A stretch of DNA of 64,000 nt from Symbiodinium natans (lineage: Eukaryota; Sar; Dinophyceae; Suessiales; Symbiodiniaceae): positions 902,079-966,078 of the forward strand of contig CAJNDS010000335.1 of NCBI GenBank assembly GCA_905221605.1. Reading direction: 5' to 3'. The position numbers and the translations under genes were made by a program. A model generated the notes under the pieces. That model ran no database searches and was not told where the DNA came from. It saw only the letters and a program-made list of their open reading frames with translations. Shown here in pieces: positions 37,446-48,077 of the stretch; within the stretch, counting starts at the first letter, position 1, and each line of letters opens with the position of its first letter.

Positions 37446-40400
37446 TTAGGGGTTTAGGGTCTCTAGCTCAAGGGTGCACCCCCAACGTTTGCCCCGCAGC
37501 AGCTGGGGCGCAATGTCGAAAAGCATGGCGGGGTGCTGAAAACACTGGCAGGGGCGACAAACATGGCGGTTCCGTTTTCGGCTTTCAAGAGGCGTCTGCG
37601 TCCAAGAAGGAGACCTGATTCCACAGATCCTTGGGTGACACGGTGCGCGGTAGAAATTCTGATACGCCACCACAGCGGCAGCTATCTTTTCAAGCCCCAG
37701 TTCCTGTTGCAAAAAATGGGCGCTGAGCCCGTCAATGTGGCAGCAACTCTTTTTCGAGCTGCTGCGTCCCAACATGTTACATCTCCGGAGCATGCGCTTC
37801 AGAGACGCTACTTGACTTTCACAGCGTTGGTCTCCGCCGATCATCGTGACACTGCGCCGGTTGATCTTAGCTCTTTTACAGGCCTTGATCGACTTGAGAA
37901 CCCTGGCTGACAGCAACTTGGTTTGAAGGCGCACTACTGGAGTGTAATGTGCCTTGCTATGACAAGCAGTCGCTGCTTGCACGCCCATGATGCGCCATGC
38001 TCTGCCAAGGCCAGTAGATTGGTCGCTTCCGACCCTGTGGCTGCCAGGCTGCAACTTCTTTGCAACCCACGGAAGGACCTCCGCCGTCGTCTCCGGAGGA
38101 CCTATCAAGTGGAAAAGGGTTCGGGCTAAGGATGGAGGGATTTTAGGGTTTTGGGTTTAGGGTTAAGGGTTTAGGGTTTAGGATTTAGAGTTTAGGGTTA
38201 AGGGTTTACGGGTCTTGGGTTAAGGGTTTGGGTTAAGGGTTTAGGGTTTGGGTTAAGGTTGGAGGCCTGGAAGCAAGCTGTTTTGTGTCCTGCAAGGCAA
38301 AAGGTCTACAGCTCGTCCTGTACAGTACTCGGGTGGTTGAGCAAGCCCGCCACAAGCAAAGAAAGATCCTCTAAGATAGCTCTCCAAGGCAAGAAGAGGT
38401 GAAGCGTGCCCTGCGTGTGCTCGAAGATGGCACGGCGTTGCCAAACTTCATCCAACACCAGAGCCACTTCCCGGTGCAGGACATCTAGTTGAGGTCGCCA
38501 AGCAGCGCCGCCCCATGCACGCACTTGCAAACGGAAAGTTTGATGAAAGGGCATACGAACAAGAGGCGGCAAAGGACAATCTCCAACTGTGACAACTCTG
38601 TCCTCCCTGGCATACACGCAGGCCAGAACGTGAGCAGACAAAGTGAGAACGTCCAGCTCGCGCTGACTTTGCTGAGGTCCCAAAGTGCGACGTATGTCGT
38701 AGCAGGACATGGTGACTCGAAGCATTCGCAGCAGATGGGAGGCTCGCCAGTGCTGTCTGAAATTGCCGTCCGGGATAAAGAGGTCAAGTGCCGTCAGCAG
38801 AGAAGCCCCCAAAGCCAGAACAAAGTCTTCTGCGACTTCCAAGGATATGGCATGTAAGATGAAGGTGACATGAACATGGACTACGGAACTGAAACAAAGC
38901 TGCAGCCGAGAGGTGCGGGGTGCGGAGAGCAGAGGGGTGGGAGCACAGAGAAGCAAAAGGCATGCAAAACTTGCCCTGGGAAAACGCGCGTGGACCCCGG
39001 CCTGGTGCTGACATCTTTGTTTTCCTGTCCGGCAGCGGCAAGAAAACCGTGGCAGAACTTGTCCTGCAATGGAGAAGTGTGTTAGGGAAGAATATGTTGA
39101 GGTCAAGGCTGCGTAAAGGGTTGACATGGTCGGGTTTAGGTGTTGAGGGTGGGCATCGTCCTGTGGGTGGCAATGAGAAAACGTCCGAGGTGAAGAGTCT
39201 CGCGTTGAGCAGGATTCTTGCGACCTGAGGACCTCATGCCATCGAACTCGATCACTCCGGCAGGGAAACGAGTGGCCAGGTTGTTCTGCATCTGCTGAAA
39301 AGCTCCTGCGGTTCGAAGCTTCTAGAACAGATTCTCGGCAAAGTGGTGGTTGCGGCCCATGAGGAGGCCTGCTACGTCTACCGGCACGCGCGTGGACCAC
39401 ACGTACATCCCCCGGACCAGCCCTTGGCAGTCCGGCCCAGCCCCTCCGCTCAGGAGCGAGAAGCACAGGGTGTGCCCATACTTGTAGTCTATACCTTGGA
39501 AACTGCGAAACCGCCAAGGAAAAAGAGCCTTGTCTTATTCTCATATCACAACTTGCGAACACAGCAGGCAAGGCACGAGGTCGATGGGCGCCGCAGGCAC
39601 GATTTTGGCAGCGAAGTACGAAAGAACGCCCAGTAGCAGCCATGCTGCTGCCACAGCTCCAGCATTCTCGGCCGCGTCGCTGACCGAAGAAGCCATGGCG
39701 TGCAAGCCACGCCTGTGTCAGAAACAAAAGAAAAGCCAGACAGGGTTCATGCGGGGTTTAAGGTTGCCGGCAAAGTTTCAGGTTTGTATACGGTTTTAGG
39801 GTTACATGAGGGTCCAGGGTTTGCGTCAGAACACCAGTCCCGACAGCGCTTCTCTGACCAGGCACAGACCTCAGGAAAAGAGATCTGTTTCAAGTCCCGC
39901 AGCTTGTGACCGCGGCATTTGGCGCAGCCTCGGTAGCTTAGCCCCAGCTTGTGGAATTGCTTGTTGGTCCCGTCGGAGCGAGCGATCTTCTGAGACTGCG
40001 GTTTCCGACGACCGGAAGAGTAACGGCCGGGCCCATCTTTCAAGGAGCCTTTCATGTCTAACCCCGTTTACCCCAAGAAACAGCCAAGAAAGAGCCTGTG
40101 CCAAAAACTAAACTGCAGAGTGCAATTGGAATGTGGAAGCTGCTCTGCACACTGTCGACATCAGACTGAGCTGAACAGAAGACATGGCAACGCCACGCAT
40201 GTTTCAGCGACGGCCAACCTGCTTGCGCGCAGCACCCCTTGAGAGCGCAAAGCCTAAACTGAGCATACCAGCACTTGGCCTGCCCACCTCTGGGCCAAAA
40301 CTGTGCACAGCGAAGAAACAGCTGTCCTCTGGTGAGACCACTTCGCACAAGGTGGGGCTGAAGGCTCCTGCGCTCGTGGAACGGACAGCCGCCCCAGCGG

Positions 40401-40826
40401 AACTTCTGCTGCTTCTTGTTGCAACAGGGCACCGAGCATCGTCTCAAATCCTCCAGTTCAGCACTCTCCTCCTTCAGCTGCTGAAGGATGTAAGGCGGGA
40501 TGCTCGGCTGCTCCGCAGACTGCGAACTAGAACTGTCGACATCGAGCACAGACGGGCTGTACTCCTCAATGTCATCCACAGACGAAGAGGAGGAAGCAAA
40601 GGCCTCATCTCCACTGCAGCGTTCCATCTGCGCTTCCAGGCATCGACGCCGTCGAATTTCTTCTGTCGTCAGCGGGGACAAAAAATGTCCTCGATGCCAG
40701 CTGCACCACGAACCACTCGCTGTCTTGCTGGAGAGCGAGAACGAGCCATGGCCCAAAGCAGAAGCAAAACCCCGAGACCAAGGCACCCCGAACCTCACTT
40801 ACCAACGCCTCTGAAAGTCTGAGCAA
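37446..40826 (-). pseudogene. Decayed DDE transposase-like gene (ISXO2/IS1595-like impression)
   Basis: Minus-strand pieces in several frames follow an ordered layout. About 40600-40240: acidic serine-rich stretch, then CSVPCCNKK and GQLFLRC with CWYAQF, resembling a GRF-type zinc finger. About 40040-39850: YRGCAKCRGHK. About 39660-39575: a CWSCGS ... CQNRAC zinc ribbon. About 39488-39190: LVRGMYVWSTRVPVDVAGLL, an in-frame TAG at 39322-39324, then GVIEFDGMRSSGRK and HLGRFLIATHR, where EFDG could hold a catalytic Asp. About 37850-37690: GGDQRCESQVASLKRML, as in the C-terminal part of such enzymes. The TAG and frame changes suggest a pseudogene, though introns could explain some breaks. Family assignment is by eye only. 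Confidence 0.4.
38140..38262. repeat. TTTAGGG/GGGTTAA variant tract
   Basis: TTTAGGG units mixed with GGGTTAAGGGTTT units inside the minus-strand transposase region. It would have to be intronic or an insertion. Confidence 0.9.
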
Positions 40827-41217
40827 CCCGCAGGCAAATGTTTCATGAGCCCCTAGGACGATCTGAACCAGAACCTGTCATGAACCTTCAGGAAGATGTA
40901 TGCAAGTGGAAGAGCTCGATCAAGAAAGGATGCCTGCAGACAGAAAAGTGCGGGCAAGCGTTGGGGGTGGACCCTAGCTCAAGGGTTTCACCCTGGGCAA
41001 GGGAGTCCGAGAGACCTGCGGGTAGAGCTCTCCACAGGCCCTCAACAAAAACCCGAAACCCTAAACCCTGAACCTTAAACCCAAATCCTTCTTAGGCCCA
41101 AGAAACATGCCGGCTCTTTCTTTCCCCGAAGTCCACAAGCCCCAATCCCTAAACCGCAAACCCGCAAAAGCCCAAACCCACCAAAATCCCTCAACCGCCA
41201 CAAAAGCACTACATGCA

Positions 41218-41401
41218 TTGGGATGTTCCCCCTTTTACTAAGCGTCCTGAATAGGGATTATAGTACCCCTAAACCCTAAACCCTAAACCCGAAGCCCGAA
41301 ACACGAAACCCGAAACCCTAAACCCTCAACCCTAAACCCTAACCCTAAACCCCTATTAGAATACCTAAAAAGGACTGTTAGTATAACGGGGAACATCCCA
41401 A
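41218..41401. mobile_element. MITE family A split by a telomeric tract
   Basis: The left arm TTGGGATGTTCCCCC to ATTATAGTACCCC and the right arm from TTAGAATACC to GAACATCCCAA are separated by CCCTAAA and CCCGAAA units (about 41267-41355). The junction shares CCCTA with the element loop. Confidence 0.85.
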
Positions 41402-41499
41402 CCCAAGCCCAGACCAGCTCAATATCCTTGGCTTCGAAGGAGGAGGCGAAGTGCCTCCTGCTCGCGGTAATGGTCAACTTAGCCATTGCGAACAAGGTG

Positions 41500-41800
41500 G
41501 GGGGGGGGGGTTTAGGGTTTAGGGTTTAGGGTTTAGGGTTTAAGGTTAGGGTTTAGGGTGGGGGGGTTCCCAAAAAAACGAGGGCGTAGGGTTAGGGTCT
41601 CATACTGGGTTCTTGTTAAACTTAGCTTAAGTGAAAAGGCTTTTTTTGCAAAGAAAGTACCCGTATTGCCACAACTTACTTGCGGTAAACCCTAAACCCT
41701 AACCTTAACCCTAAACCCTAAACCCTAAACCCTGAACCCTAGACCCTAAAGCCTACACCCTAAAGCCTAAACCCTAAACCCCAACCTTCTCAAGCACCCC
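41500..41800. repeat. G-run, TTTAGGG tract, unique spacer, CCCTAAA tract
   Basis: G(12) then TTTAGGG at 41509-41560. Unique AT-rich sequence, then CCCTAAA at 41686-41780. Confidence 0.85.
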
Positions 41801-41877
41801 AACCTTCCGCAAACCCCCTTACCGGTCTGGGCCGTTCACTGGCTTTCTAGGCTACTCTTCCCCCCCCCTCTCTTTCT

Positions 41878-42116
41878 GGGGTAGGCTTTAGGGTTTAGGG
41901 TTTCGGGTTTAGGGTTCAGGGTTTAGGGATGGGGTAGGGTTACAGGGTTTGGGGTTTAGGGTTTGCGCGTCCTGCCTAGGGTGATAGGTACAGTGTTTAT
42001 GGGGTAGGCTTTAGGGTTTAGGGTTTCGGGTTTAGGGTTCAGGGTTTAGGGATGGGGTAGGGTTACAGGGTTTGGGGTTTAGGGTTTGCGCGTCCTGCCT
42101 AGGGTGATAGGTACAG
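41878..42116. repeat. Tandem duplication of 116 bp
   Basis: 41878-41993 and 42001-42116 appear identical and are separated by TGTTTAT. Each holds telomeric units and the unique TTTGCGCGTCCTGCCTAGGG. Confidence 0.9.
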
Positions 42117-42440
42117 CTCGAGTAATCCTTACGTCTTCTCGTCCGCATGCATGGAACCATCTGTCCTATACCCTGAAAGCCTTAAACGCTTATTGCCGTA
42201 AACCCTGAACCCTAAGCTATTTTTGCAACATGAAGCCTGAACGCTTCAAGAACCCTACAATCACAAAACCCCAAGCCCATGACCCTCAGCTCCTAAACCC
42301 TAAACCCTAAACCCTCAACCCTAGGCCCTAAACCCTCAACTCCTGAACTTAAACATCAGTGTACGTGCAGCCGTTCAGGTTTCAAGACCGTCCACTACAC
42401 CCGAAACCCTCAACCTCAAACCCTAAACCCGAAGCCGGGG
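42117..42440. other. Unique sequence and short CCCTAAA tracts upstream of the LRR gene
   Basis: This is presumably promoter and 5' leader of the next gene. No TATA box or recognisable regulatory motif could be supported. Confidence 0.4.
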
Positions 42441-44560
42441 ATGTCGGCGTCACACTCTGGAAGTGCAGGCGAGCGACCCTTCAGCATCCATGGTCTCGGA
42501 GGCTACTCTCTGCAGGTCGATACTAAATAGCTGAATGAGTATACTTTACACTTCTTGGGATGCTATTATCCCCTACAGAGCTGAAAGTGTACACTTTTTG
42601 GGAGGCCTATAACTCAGCAACTAAGGATATAAGCCCTATGGCAACGGGCTGGGAAGTGGTGGAAGCGGTAGCAGCCGAAGTGGGCCGCCCCGCGGAGTCC
42701 CTCATGCTGACCTCTGGTGGCTGTGTGCTGGATCTGCGTGGCCGCCTGCTGGAACAGGTGACGAACGACGAAGTCACGTATGTGGCTCAACGCTTCGGTG
42801 CGGGTCGGGCTGCAGTGAGCTTGGGGAAGATGCTTGCGAAGGACGCCTTGGATCCTGCAGATGCGTGCGCTGTTAGTGAAGTCGTCTCCTTAACCTTTGG
42901 CTTGGCCTTCAACCAGAGCTTGCAGGGGATCCAACTGCCCAGCACCCTGCAGACGTTGACGTTTGGACATGACTTCAACCAGAGCTTGCAGGGGATCCCG
43001 CTGCTGACAGCCATGCAGACGTGACGTTTGGGAGTGAGGTTCAACCAGAGCTTGCAGGGGATCCAGCTGCCCAGGACCCTGCAGACGTTGACGTTTGGAC
43101 ATGACTTCAACCAGAGCTTGCAGGGGATCCAGCTGCCGAGCACCCTGCAGACATTGACGCTGGGCGACCAGAGCTTGCAGGGAATCCAGCTGCCCAGCAC
43201 CCTGCAGACGTTGACGTTCGGCGACAACTTCAACCAGAGCCTGGAGGGGATCCAGCTGCCCAGCACCCTGCAGACGTTGACGTTCGGCGACAAGTTCAAC
43301 CGGAGCTTGGAGGGGATCCAGCTGCCCAGCACCCTGCAGACGTTGACATTCGGTCGGTACTTCAACCGGAGTTTGGAAGGGTTCCAGCTGCCTAGCACCC
43401 TGCAGACGTTGACGTTTGGACATGACTTCAACCAGAGCTTGCAGGGGATCCAGCTGCCCAGGACCCTGCAGACGTTGACGTTTGGACATGACTTCAACCA
43501 GAGCTTGCAGGGGATCCAGCTGCCGAGCACCCTGCAGACATTGACGCTGGGCGACCAGAGCTTGCAGGGAATCCAGCTGCCCAGCACCCTGCAGACGTTG
43601 ACGTTCGGCGACAACTTCAACCAGAGCCTGGAGGGGATCCAGCTGCCCAGCACCCTGCAGACGTTGACGTTCGGCGACAAGTTCAACCGGAGCTTGGAGG
43701 GGATCCAGCTGCCCAGCACCCTGCAGACATTGACATTTGGCCAGGACGTCAATCAGAGCTTGGAGATGATCCAGCTGCCCGGCAGCCTGCAGACGCTGAC
43801 GTTGGGACATGACTTCAGCCAGAGTTTGGAGGGGATCCAGCTGCCAAGCACTCTGCAGACGTTGACGTTTGGCTGGTGTTTCAACCAGAGCTTGGAGAGG
43901 ATCCAGCTGCCCAGCACTCTGCAAACATTGACCCTTGGCTACAGGTTCAACCGGAGCTTGCAGGGGATCCAGCTGCCCAGCACCCTGCAGACGTTGACGT
44001 TTGGCGGCCACTTCAATCAGAGCTTGGAGCAGGTCCAGCTGCCCAGCACCCTGCAGACATTGACGTTTGGACATGACTTCAACCAGAGTTTGGCGGGGAT
44101 CCAACTGCCTAGCACCCTGCAGACGTTGACGTTTGGCTTGACTTTCAATCAGAGTTTGGAGGGGATCAAGCTGCCCAGCAGTCTGCAAACGTTGACGTTT
44201 GGTGACAAGTTCAACCAAAGCTTGGAGGGGATCCAGCTGCCAAGCACCCTGAGGACGTTGAAGTTTGGCCTCGAGTTCAACCAGAGCTTGCAGGGAATCC
44301 AGCTGCCCAGCACCCTGCAGACGTTGACGTTTGGAGTGAAGTTCAACCAGAGCTTGCAGGGGATCCCGCTGCCCAGCGCACTGCAGACGCTGACGTTTGG
44401 ACCGATGTTCAACCAGAGTTTGGAGGGGATCCAGCTGCCCAGCACCCTGCAGACGTTGAAATTTGGACATCGGAGTTTGAAGGGGGTCCAGCTCCCCAAC
44501 AGCCTGCAGATTGTCCAGCTACGGTCGTTTCGTGTTGCCACCGCCATGAGCACACCGTAG
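42441..44560 (+). CDS. Leucine-rich repeat protein, about 25 LRRs, one interrupting stop
   Basis: A likely first exon, 42441-42515, starts MSASHSGSAGERPFSIHG and ends CTGCAG before GTCGAT. A 65-base intron ends ACAGAG; the main exon runs 42581-44560 (TAG). The N-terminus (LKVYTFWEAYNSATKDISPM, then EVGRPAESLMLTSGGCVLD) looks like a degenerate ubiquitin-like domain. Then about 25 copies of a 22-residue LRR of consensus FNQSLEGIQLPSTLQTLTFG plus two residues, close to LRR_5/BspA-like repeats common in dinoflagellates. Role unknown; LRRs usually bind proteins. At 43022 an in-frame TGA arises because a T is missing; an extra G about 10 bases on restores the frame. Either a true null allele, a start of decay, or two sequencing errors. 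Two copies of the shorter DQSL repeat result from an internal duplication. Confidence 0.82.
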
Positions 44561-44604
44561 GCATGCACAAGACAATGGGCATGCTTGGATGACACGAAAA
44601 AACT

Positions 44605-44785
44605 TAACCCTAAACCCTAAACCCTAAACCCTAAACCCTAAACCCTAAACCCTAAACCCTAAACCCTAAACCCTAAACCCTAAACCCTAAACCCTAAACC
44701 CTAAACCCAACACCTAACCCTAAACCCTAAACCTAAACACTAAACCCTAAAACCCTAAATACCCTAAACCCTAAACCCTAAAGCC
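44605..44785. repeat. CCCTAAA array downstream of the LRR gene
   Basis: Starts about 45 bases after the stop codon. Nearly perfect heptamers, then CACCTAA and AACCCTAAA variants. Confidence 0.96.
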
Positions 44786-44855
44786 CAAGCTGGGACCCTA
44801 ACACTTGAACCCGAGGCCTTCGGTACAGGTGCAGCGTAGATTTTGGCTTCTCTTT

Positions 44856-45065
44856 GGGGGGGGGGGGGGGGGGGTACAACAAAACACCAACAACACCAAC
44901 AACACCGACAACACCAATAACACCAACAACACCAACAACACCAACAACACCGACAACACCAACAACACCAACAACACCAACAACACCAACAACACCAACA
45001 ACACCAACAACACCAACAACACCAACAACACCAACAGCAACGACAACACCAACAGCAACAACGAC
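44856..45065. repeat. G-run followed by (CAACACCAA)n microsatellite
   Basis: G(17) then about twenty copies of a 9-bp unit AACACCAAC with occasional GAC. All frames are open (Asn/Thr, Pro/Thr, or Cys/Trp on the other strand), but no gene is implied. Confidence 0.92.
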
Positions 45066-45159
45066 GTCCAGACACTCCCAAGCACGCCAAGCACCCCAAG
45101 CACCCTGGAAAGGCCCGCTTCAAGGTGCAACGGGTTCAAACCCTAGCTAAAAAAATTCA

Positions 45160-45230
45160 AAGTCTAACTCTAGTTACCCTACTTGTTACCCCCTGGTATA
45201 AGTACCCATGGCCCATGAACCATCAAACCC
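45160..45230. mobile_element. MITE family B fragment (diverged subfamily)
   Basis: CTAGTTACCCTACTTGTTAC then ATAAGTACCCATGG and CCCATGAACCATC. Right half only. Confidence 0.55.
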
Positions 45231-45237
45231 CCGAAGC

Positions 45238-45560
45238 CTAAACCCTAAACCCTAAACCCTAAACCCTAAACCCTAAACCCTAAACCCGAAACCCGAAACC
45301 CGAAACCCCTAAACCCCTAAACCCCTAAACCCCAAACCCTAAACCCTAAACCCTAAACCCTAAACCCCAGATCCTCACTTCTTGAGGAGGCGCATGCAGC
45401 CGAAGGTGCTGCTGAAGGAGACCAGGTTCGCTGCCTAATCTTTCTGACTTAGGGTTTGGGGTTTAGGGTTTAGGGTTAAGGGTTTAGGGTTTAGGGTTTA
45501 GGGTTTGGGGTTTGGGGTTTAGGGTTTCGGGTTTAGGGTTTAGGGTTCAGGGTTTGGGGT
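45238..45560. repeat. CCCTAAA array, short island, TTTAGGG array
   Basis: CCCTAAA 45238-45368 and TTTAGGG 45450-45560 flank a unique piece. After CTTGAG the piece reads EAHAAEGAAEGDQ (about 45387-45425) before GTTCGC. A short exon is possible. Confidence 0.6.
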
Positions 45561-45667
45561 TGTTGGTTTAGAAGTTTACGAAGGGTTTTTGAGGTTTGTA
45601 GCTTGAGGGGGGCCTTTCGATCTAGGATTTAGGGGCCGAGGGTCCGGGGAGCACGGTACTCTTCAAG

Positions 45668-45912
45668 CAGTTACATGGTCCCTGCCTGTGGTCCAGGGTT
45701 TAGGGTAGGGTTTAGGGTTTTGGGTTTAGGGTATAGGGTTTAGGGTTTAGGGTTTAGGGTTTAGGGTCTAGGGTTTAGCGTTTAGGGTCTAACGTGGTCC
45801 CTTACCTTAAACGGGTTCTAAAGTATAGGGTTCTGAGTGACATAGGGTGGTAGAAGGGGTTTGTGAGGGTTTCCCATTGAGGCCCAGATGAAGGGGCCAC
45901 GCAACTACTCAG
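45668..45912. mobile_element. MITE family D split by a telomeric tract
   Basis: CAGTTACATGGTCCCTGCC at the left and GGGGCCACGCAACTACTC at the right are family D-like ends. TTTAGGG units (about 45697-45789) interrupt the left arm after GGTCC; AACGTGGTCCCTTACC resumes it. Confidence 0.65.
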
Positions 45913-46056
45913 AGATAGGGAGTTCGGCACCTTTAGATCTCCCTGCATCCTTCGAAGGGATTCTACGGCGTACCCAATTCCTAAGGGGCTGTACCCTAAG
46001 CGTCCACGTGCTTTCACCAAATCAACGGACCATGTAACATGAAGGCCCAGACAGGG

Positions 46057-46145
46057 TGAGGAGTTTAGGGTTTAGGGTTTAGGGTTTAGGGTTTGGGGTT
46101 TAGGGTTCAGGGTTCAGGGTTTCAGGTCCAGGGTTTGGGGCTTAG
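46057..46145. repeat. TTTAGGG array
   Basis: Heptamers with TTCAGGG variants at the right. Confidence 0.93.
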
Positions 46146-46159
46146 TTAGGGGTATAGCG

Positions 46160-46313
46160 GACTTGGAGGATCGGGCAGATGATTAGCCCAACTGAGTAAG
46201 CAGTTACAAAGTAGCATTCATTTCCCAAAACGGACAGTAGGGGTTTATCATACTCAATAACCCTGTTGAGTGACAACAGTGGCAACTTACTAAGCCCCCC
46301 GATCTTCCAAAAG
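46160..46313. mobile_element. Palindromic element H, singleton
   Basis: ACTTGGAGGATCGGGCAGAT at the left and AAGCCCCCCGATCTTCCAAA at the right are imperfectly inverted. The interior is AT-richer. Confidence 0.5.
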
Positions 46314-46451
46314 GGGTCCCCAATGCGTCCTACGCCCGATACCGCCAGCCTTTATGCGACCCCCAAGCCCCAAACTCCCAACCCCAAACTCTAAACCCCA
46401 AACCCCAACCCCCCCCAAACCCTAAACTCAAACTCAAACCCTACGCCAAGG

Positions 46452-46551
46452 GTGGGGGGGAGGGAGGGGGGGTGGGCGGGGGGTGGGGGGGGGGGGGGGG
46501 GGGGGGGGTGGGGGGGGGTGGGGGGGGGGTGGGGGGGGGGGGGGGGGGGGC
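46452..46551. repeat. Poly-G tract
   Basis: About 100 bases of G with sparse T, A and C. Polyglycine frames are artefacts. Quadruplex-prone. Confidence 0.92.
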
Positions 46552-46558
46552 GCTTAAG

Positions 46559-46857
46559 CCCCTCGACCTCGAGGGCGCAACGCCCGTCTCCCACAACTCC
46601 GAGGTCGGTAGCACCCACGATGGGCGCGGTACCGGAGCCCGTTCTCCTCGAAACTGGTACTGGTCCCAATTTCCAACACAAGCTCCGTGAGGTGTTTGCT
46701 TTAAGGTCTAGGGTTTAGGTACTCTCAATGCCGTGGACGGCGTTGAGTGGGAGAAAGGTGTTAGATGGCCCTCCACGCTCGGGCCACAGCTGCTCTTCGC
46801 ACCTGACGAAGCTTTCGAGCCTCTTCTGCATCCGAACAGTCACCGCGCCTGCGACCC
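46559..46857 (+). CDS. Two exon-like segments
   Basis: About 46600-46690 reads VAPTMGAVPEPVLLETGTGP and FQHKLREVFAL. After TTTAG, 46719-46857 reads TLNAVDGVEWEKGVRWPSTL and LLFAPDEAFEPLLHPNSHRA, 45 codons long and protein-like, running into CCCTAAA. The junction between the two and the downstream donor are unresolved. Confidence 0.4.
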
Positions 46858-46945
46858 TAAACCCTAAACCCTAAACCCTAAACCCTAAACCCTAAACCCT
46901 AAACCCTAAACCCTAAACCCTAAACCCTAAACCCTAAACCCTAAA
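46856..46945. repeat. CCCTAAA array
   Basis: About twelve perfect heptamers. Confidence 0.97.
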
Positions 46946-46987
46946 ACCCCCCTCGCCCCCAATTGCAAGCCTCATCCTGGTGCCCAG

Positions 46988-47065
46988 TCTGCCGGCGAGC
47001 GACGAAAACGCGCCGCGACGCGCCTTGACAAGGCTGAGGAGCTGGCGAAGGACCTACTTGTATAG
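46988..47065 (+). CDS. Possible terminal exon, charged helix
   Basis: GTGCCCAG precedes. The frame reads SAGERRKRAATRLDKAEELA and ends at TAG just as TTTAGGG starts. CCCTAAA lies upstream. Confidence 0.45.
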   Translation, partial: SAGERRKRAATRLDKAEELAKDLLV

Positions 47066-47372
47066 GGTTTAGGGTTTAGGGTTTAGGGTTTAGGGTTTAG
47101 GGTTTAGGGTTTAGTGTTTAGGGTTGGGAGTTTAGGGTTTAGGGTGTAGGGTTGGTTTCATAGGGCTCAGGGGTACGGGGGCTGAGGCTTCAGAGGACCT
47201 AGGTTCGCCTGAAGTCATTTTTCTGTGCTTGAGGTCTATGGGCTAGGGCAACCCCTAAAGCCTCAACCCTAACCCTAAACCCTAAACCCTAAACCCACAC
47301 CCTAAACCTTAAACCTTAAACCCTAAACCATTCTTACAAACAAATATAACATAATGTGAATGACTTTGCGAG
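47066..47372. repeat. TTTAGGG tract, unique spacer, CCCTAAA tract
   Basis: TTTAGGG 47064-47150, single-copy sequence, then CCCTAAA 47268-47330. No gene seen. Confidence 0.85.
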
Positions 47373-47513
47373 CAAGGTCACTACAAGGTCACCACAAGGT
47401 CATAAATTAGCGGGCTAGGTCATTACAAGTTCACTGCAAGGTCCCATGACCTCGTTATGACCTTGCCCGCTAATCTTATGACCTTGCCTTGTAGTGACCT
47501 TGTAGTGACCTTG
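47373..47513. repeat. Large imperfect hairpin with CAAGGTCA units
   Basis: CAAGGTCACTACAAGGTCAC and further CAAGGTCAT units on the left mirror ATGACCTTG and GTAGTGACCTTG units on the right around ATTAGCGGGC/GCCCGCTAAT. It could be an element or a structured minisatellite. The motif recurs in the 54259-54471 minisatellite. Confidence 0.75.
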
Positions 47514-48077
47514 AGGTCCCCCACAAGGTCCCCCATTCCCCTCCCCTCCCCCACCCCGCCTCCCCTCCATTTACAGGGCCTAGGCTCAGTGAGGGTGGAA
47601 GGGTTCAGTTCAGGGCCGAGGGTTCTCAGGGTAGGGTTTAAGGAGCATTTAGGGTTTAAGGCTTCAGGGCCGAGTGCTTAGGGTTTGGATTGTTTGCGAA
47701 ACTTTCGTGCATCTGAAAAGCTGCTAAACTAGGTGAATGCTTGAACTTGGAGATGCTGAACCCTAAGCCCTAAGCCCTAAGCCTTAAGCCCTAAGCCCGA
47801 AGCCCTCAACCCTAAACCCTAAACCCTACACCCTCAGTGCGACCCGTTTTGAGTTCTCAGGGTCGAGAGAGGGATTGGACTGAGCTCAAAGCCATGCACG
47901 GCCCAACAGGGCGCGGCACCGCCCAAGACCTACACTTGGGTGCGGTTGAAGGTTTAGGGTTTAGGGTTTACCACAACATGGAAGATACGATGGTTTCTTT
48001 CAGACGTTAGCTCTTTTTAAATTTAACGATAATGAATCCAGGGACCTTCGAAACCCTAAGCCGTAAAACCTAGACCT
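47514..48077. other. Unique sequence; no gene seen
   Basis: C-rich tract at 47530-47570, diverged repeat, then GAATGCTTGAACTTGGAGAT at 47731 leading into GCTGAACCCTAA; the same tail occurs near 54551. Single-copy sequence follows to 48040. Confidence 0.5.

Noticed and set aside
38306-39727. 473-codon minus-strand frame as a single protein
   Set aside because: The better motifs (LVRGMYVWSTRVPVD, EFDG) lie in another frame of the same strand. Composition of the long frame is irregular, so it is probably an off-frame opening over decayed transposase DNA.
42890-44470. Open frame of more than 500 codons on the minus strand
   Set aside because: It is the antisense of the LRR array. The 66-base repeat keeps several frames open at once, and its product (a repeated QRLQGAGQLDPLQALVE unit) has no LRR or other sense.
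44764-45146. Long frames of Asn-Thr, Pro-Thr or Cys-Trp repeats on both strands
   Set aside because: They come from the (CAACACCAA)n microsatellite and poly-G run, not from a gene.
46391-46718. Glycine- or proline-rich frames across the poly-G tract
   Set aside because: Homopolymer artefact. Only the downstream part after 46559 has protein-like composition.
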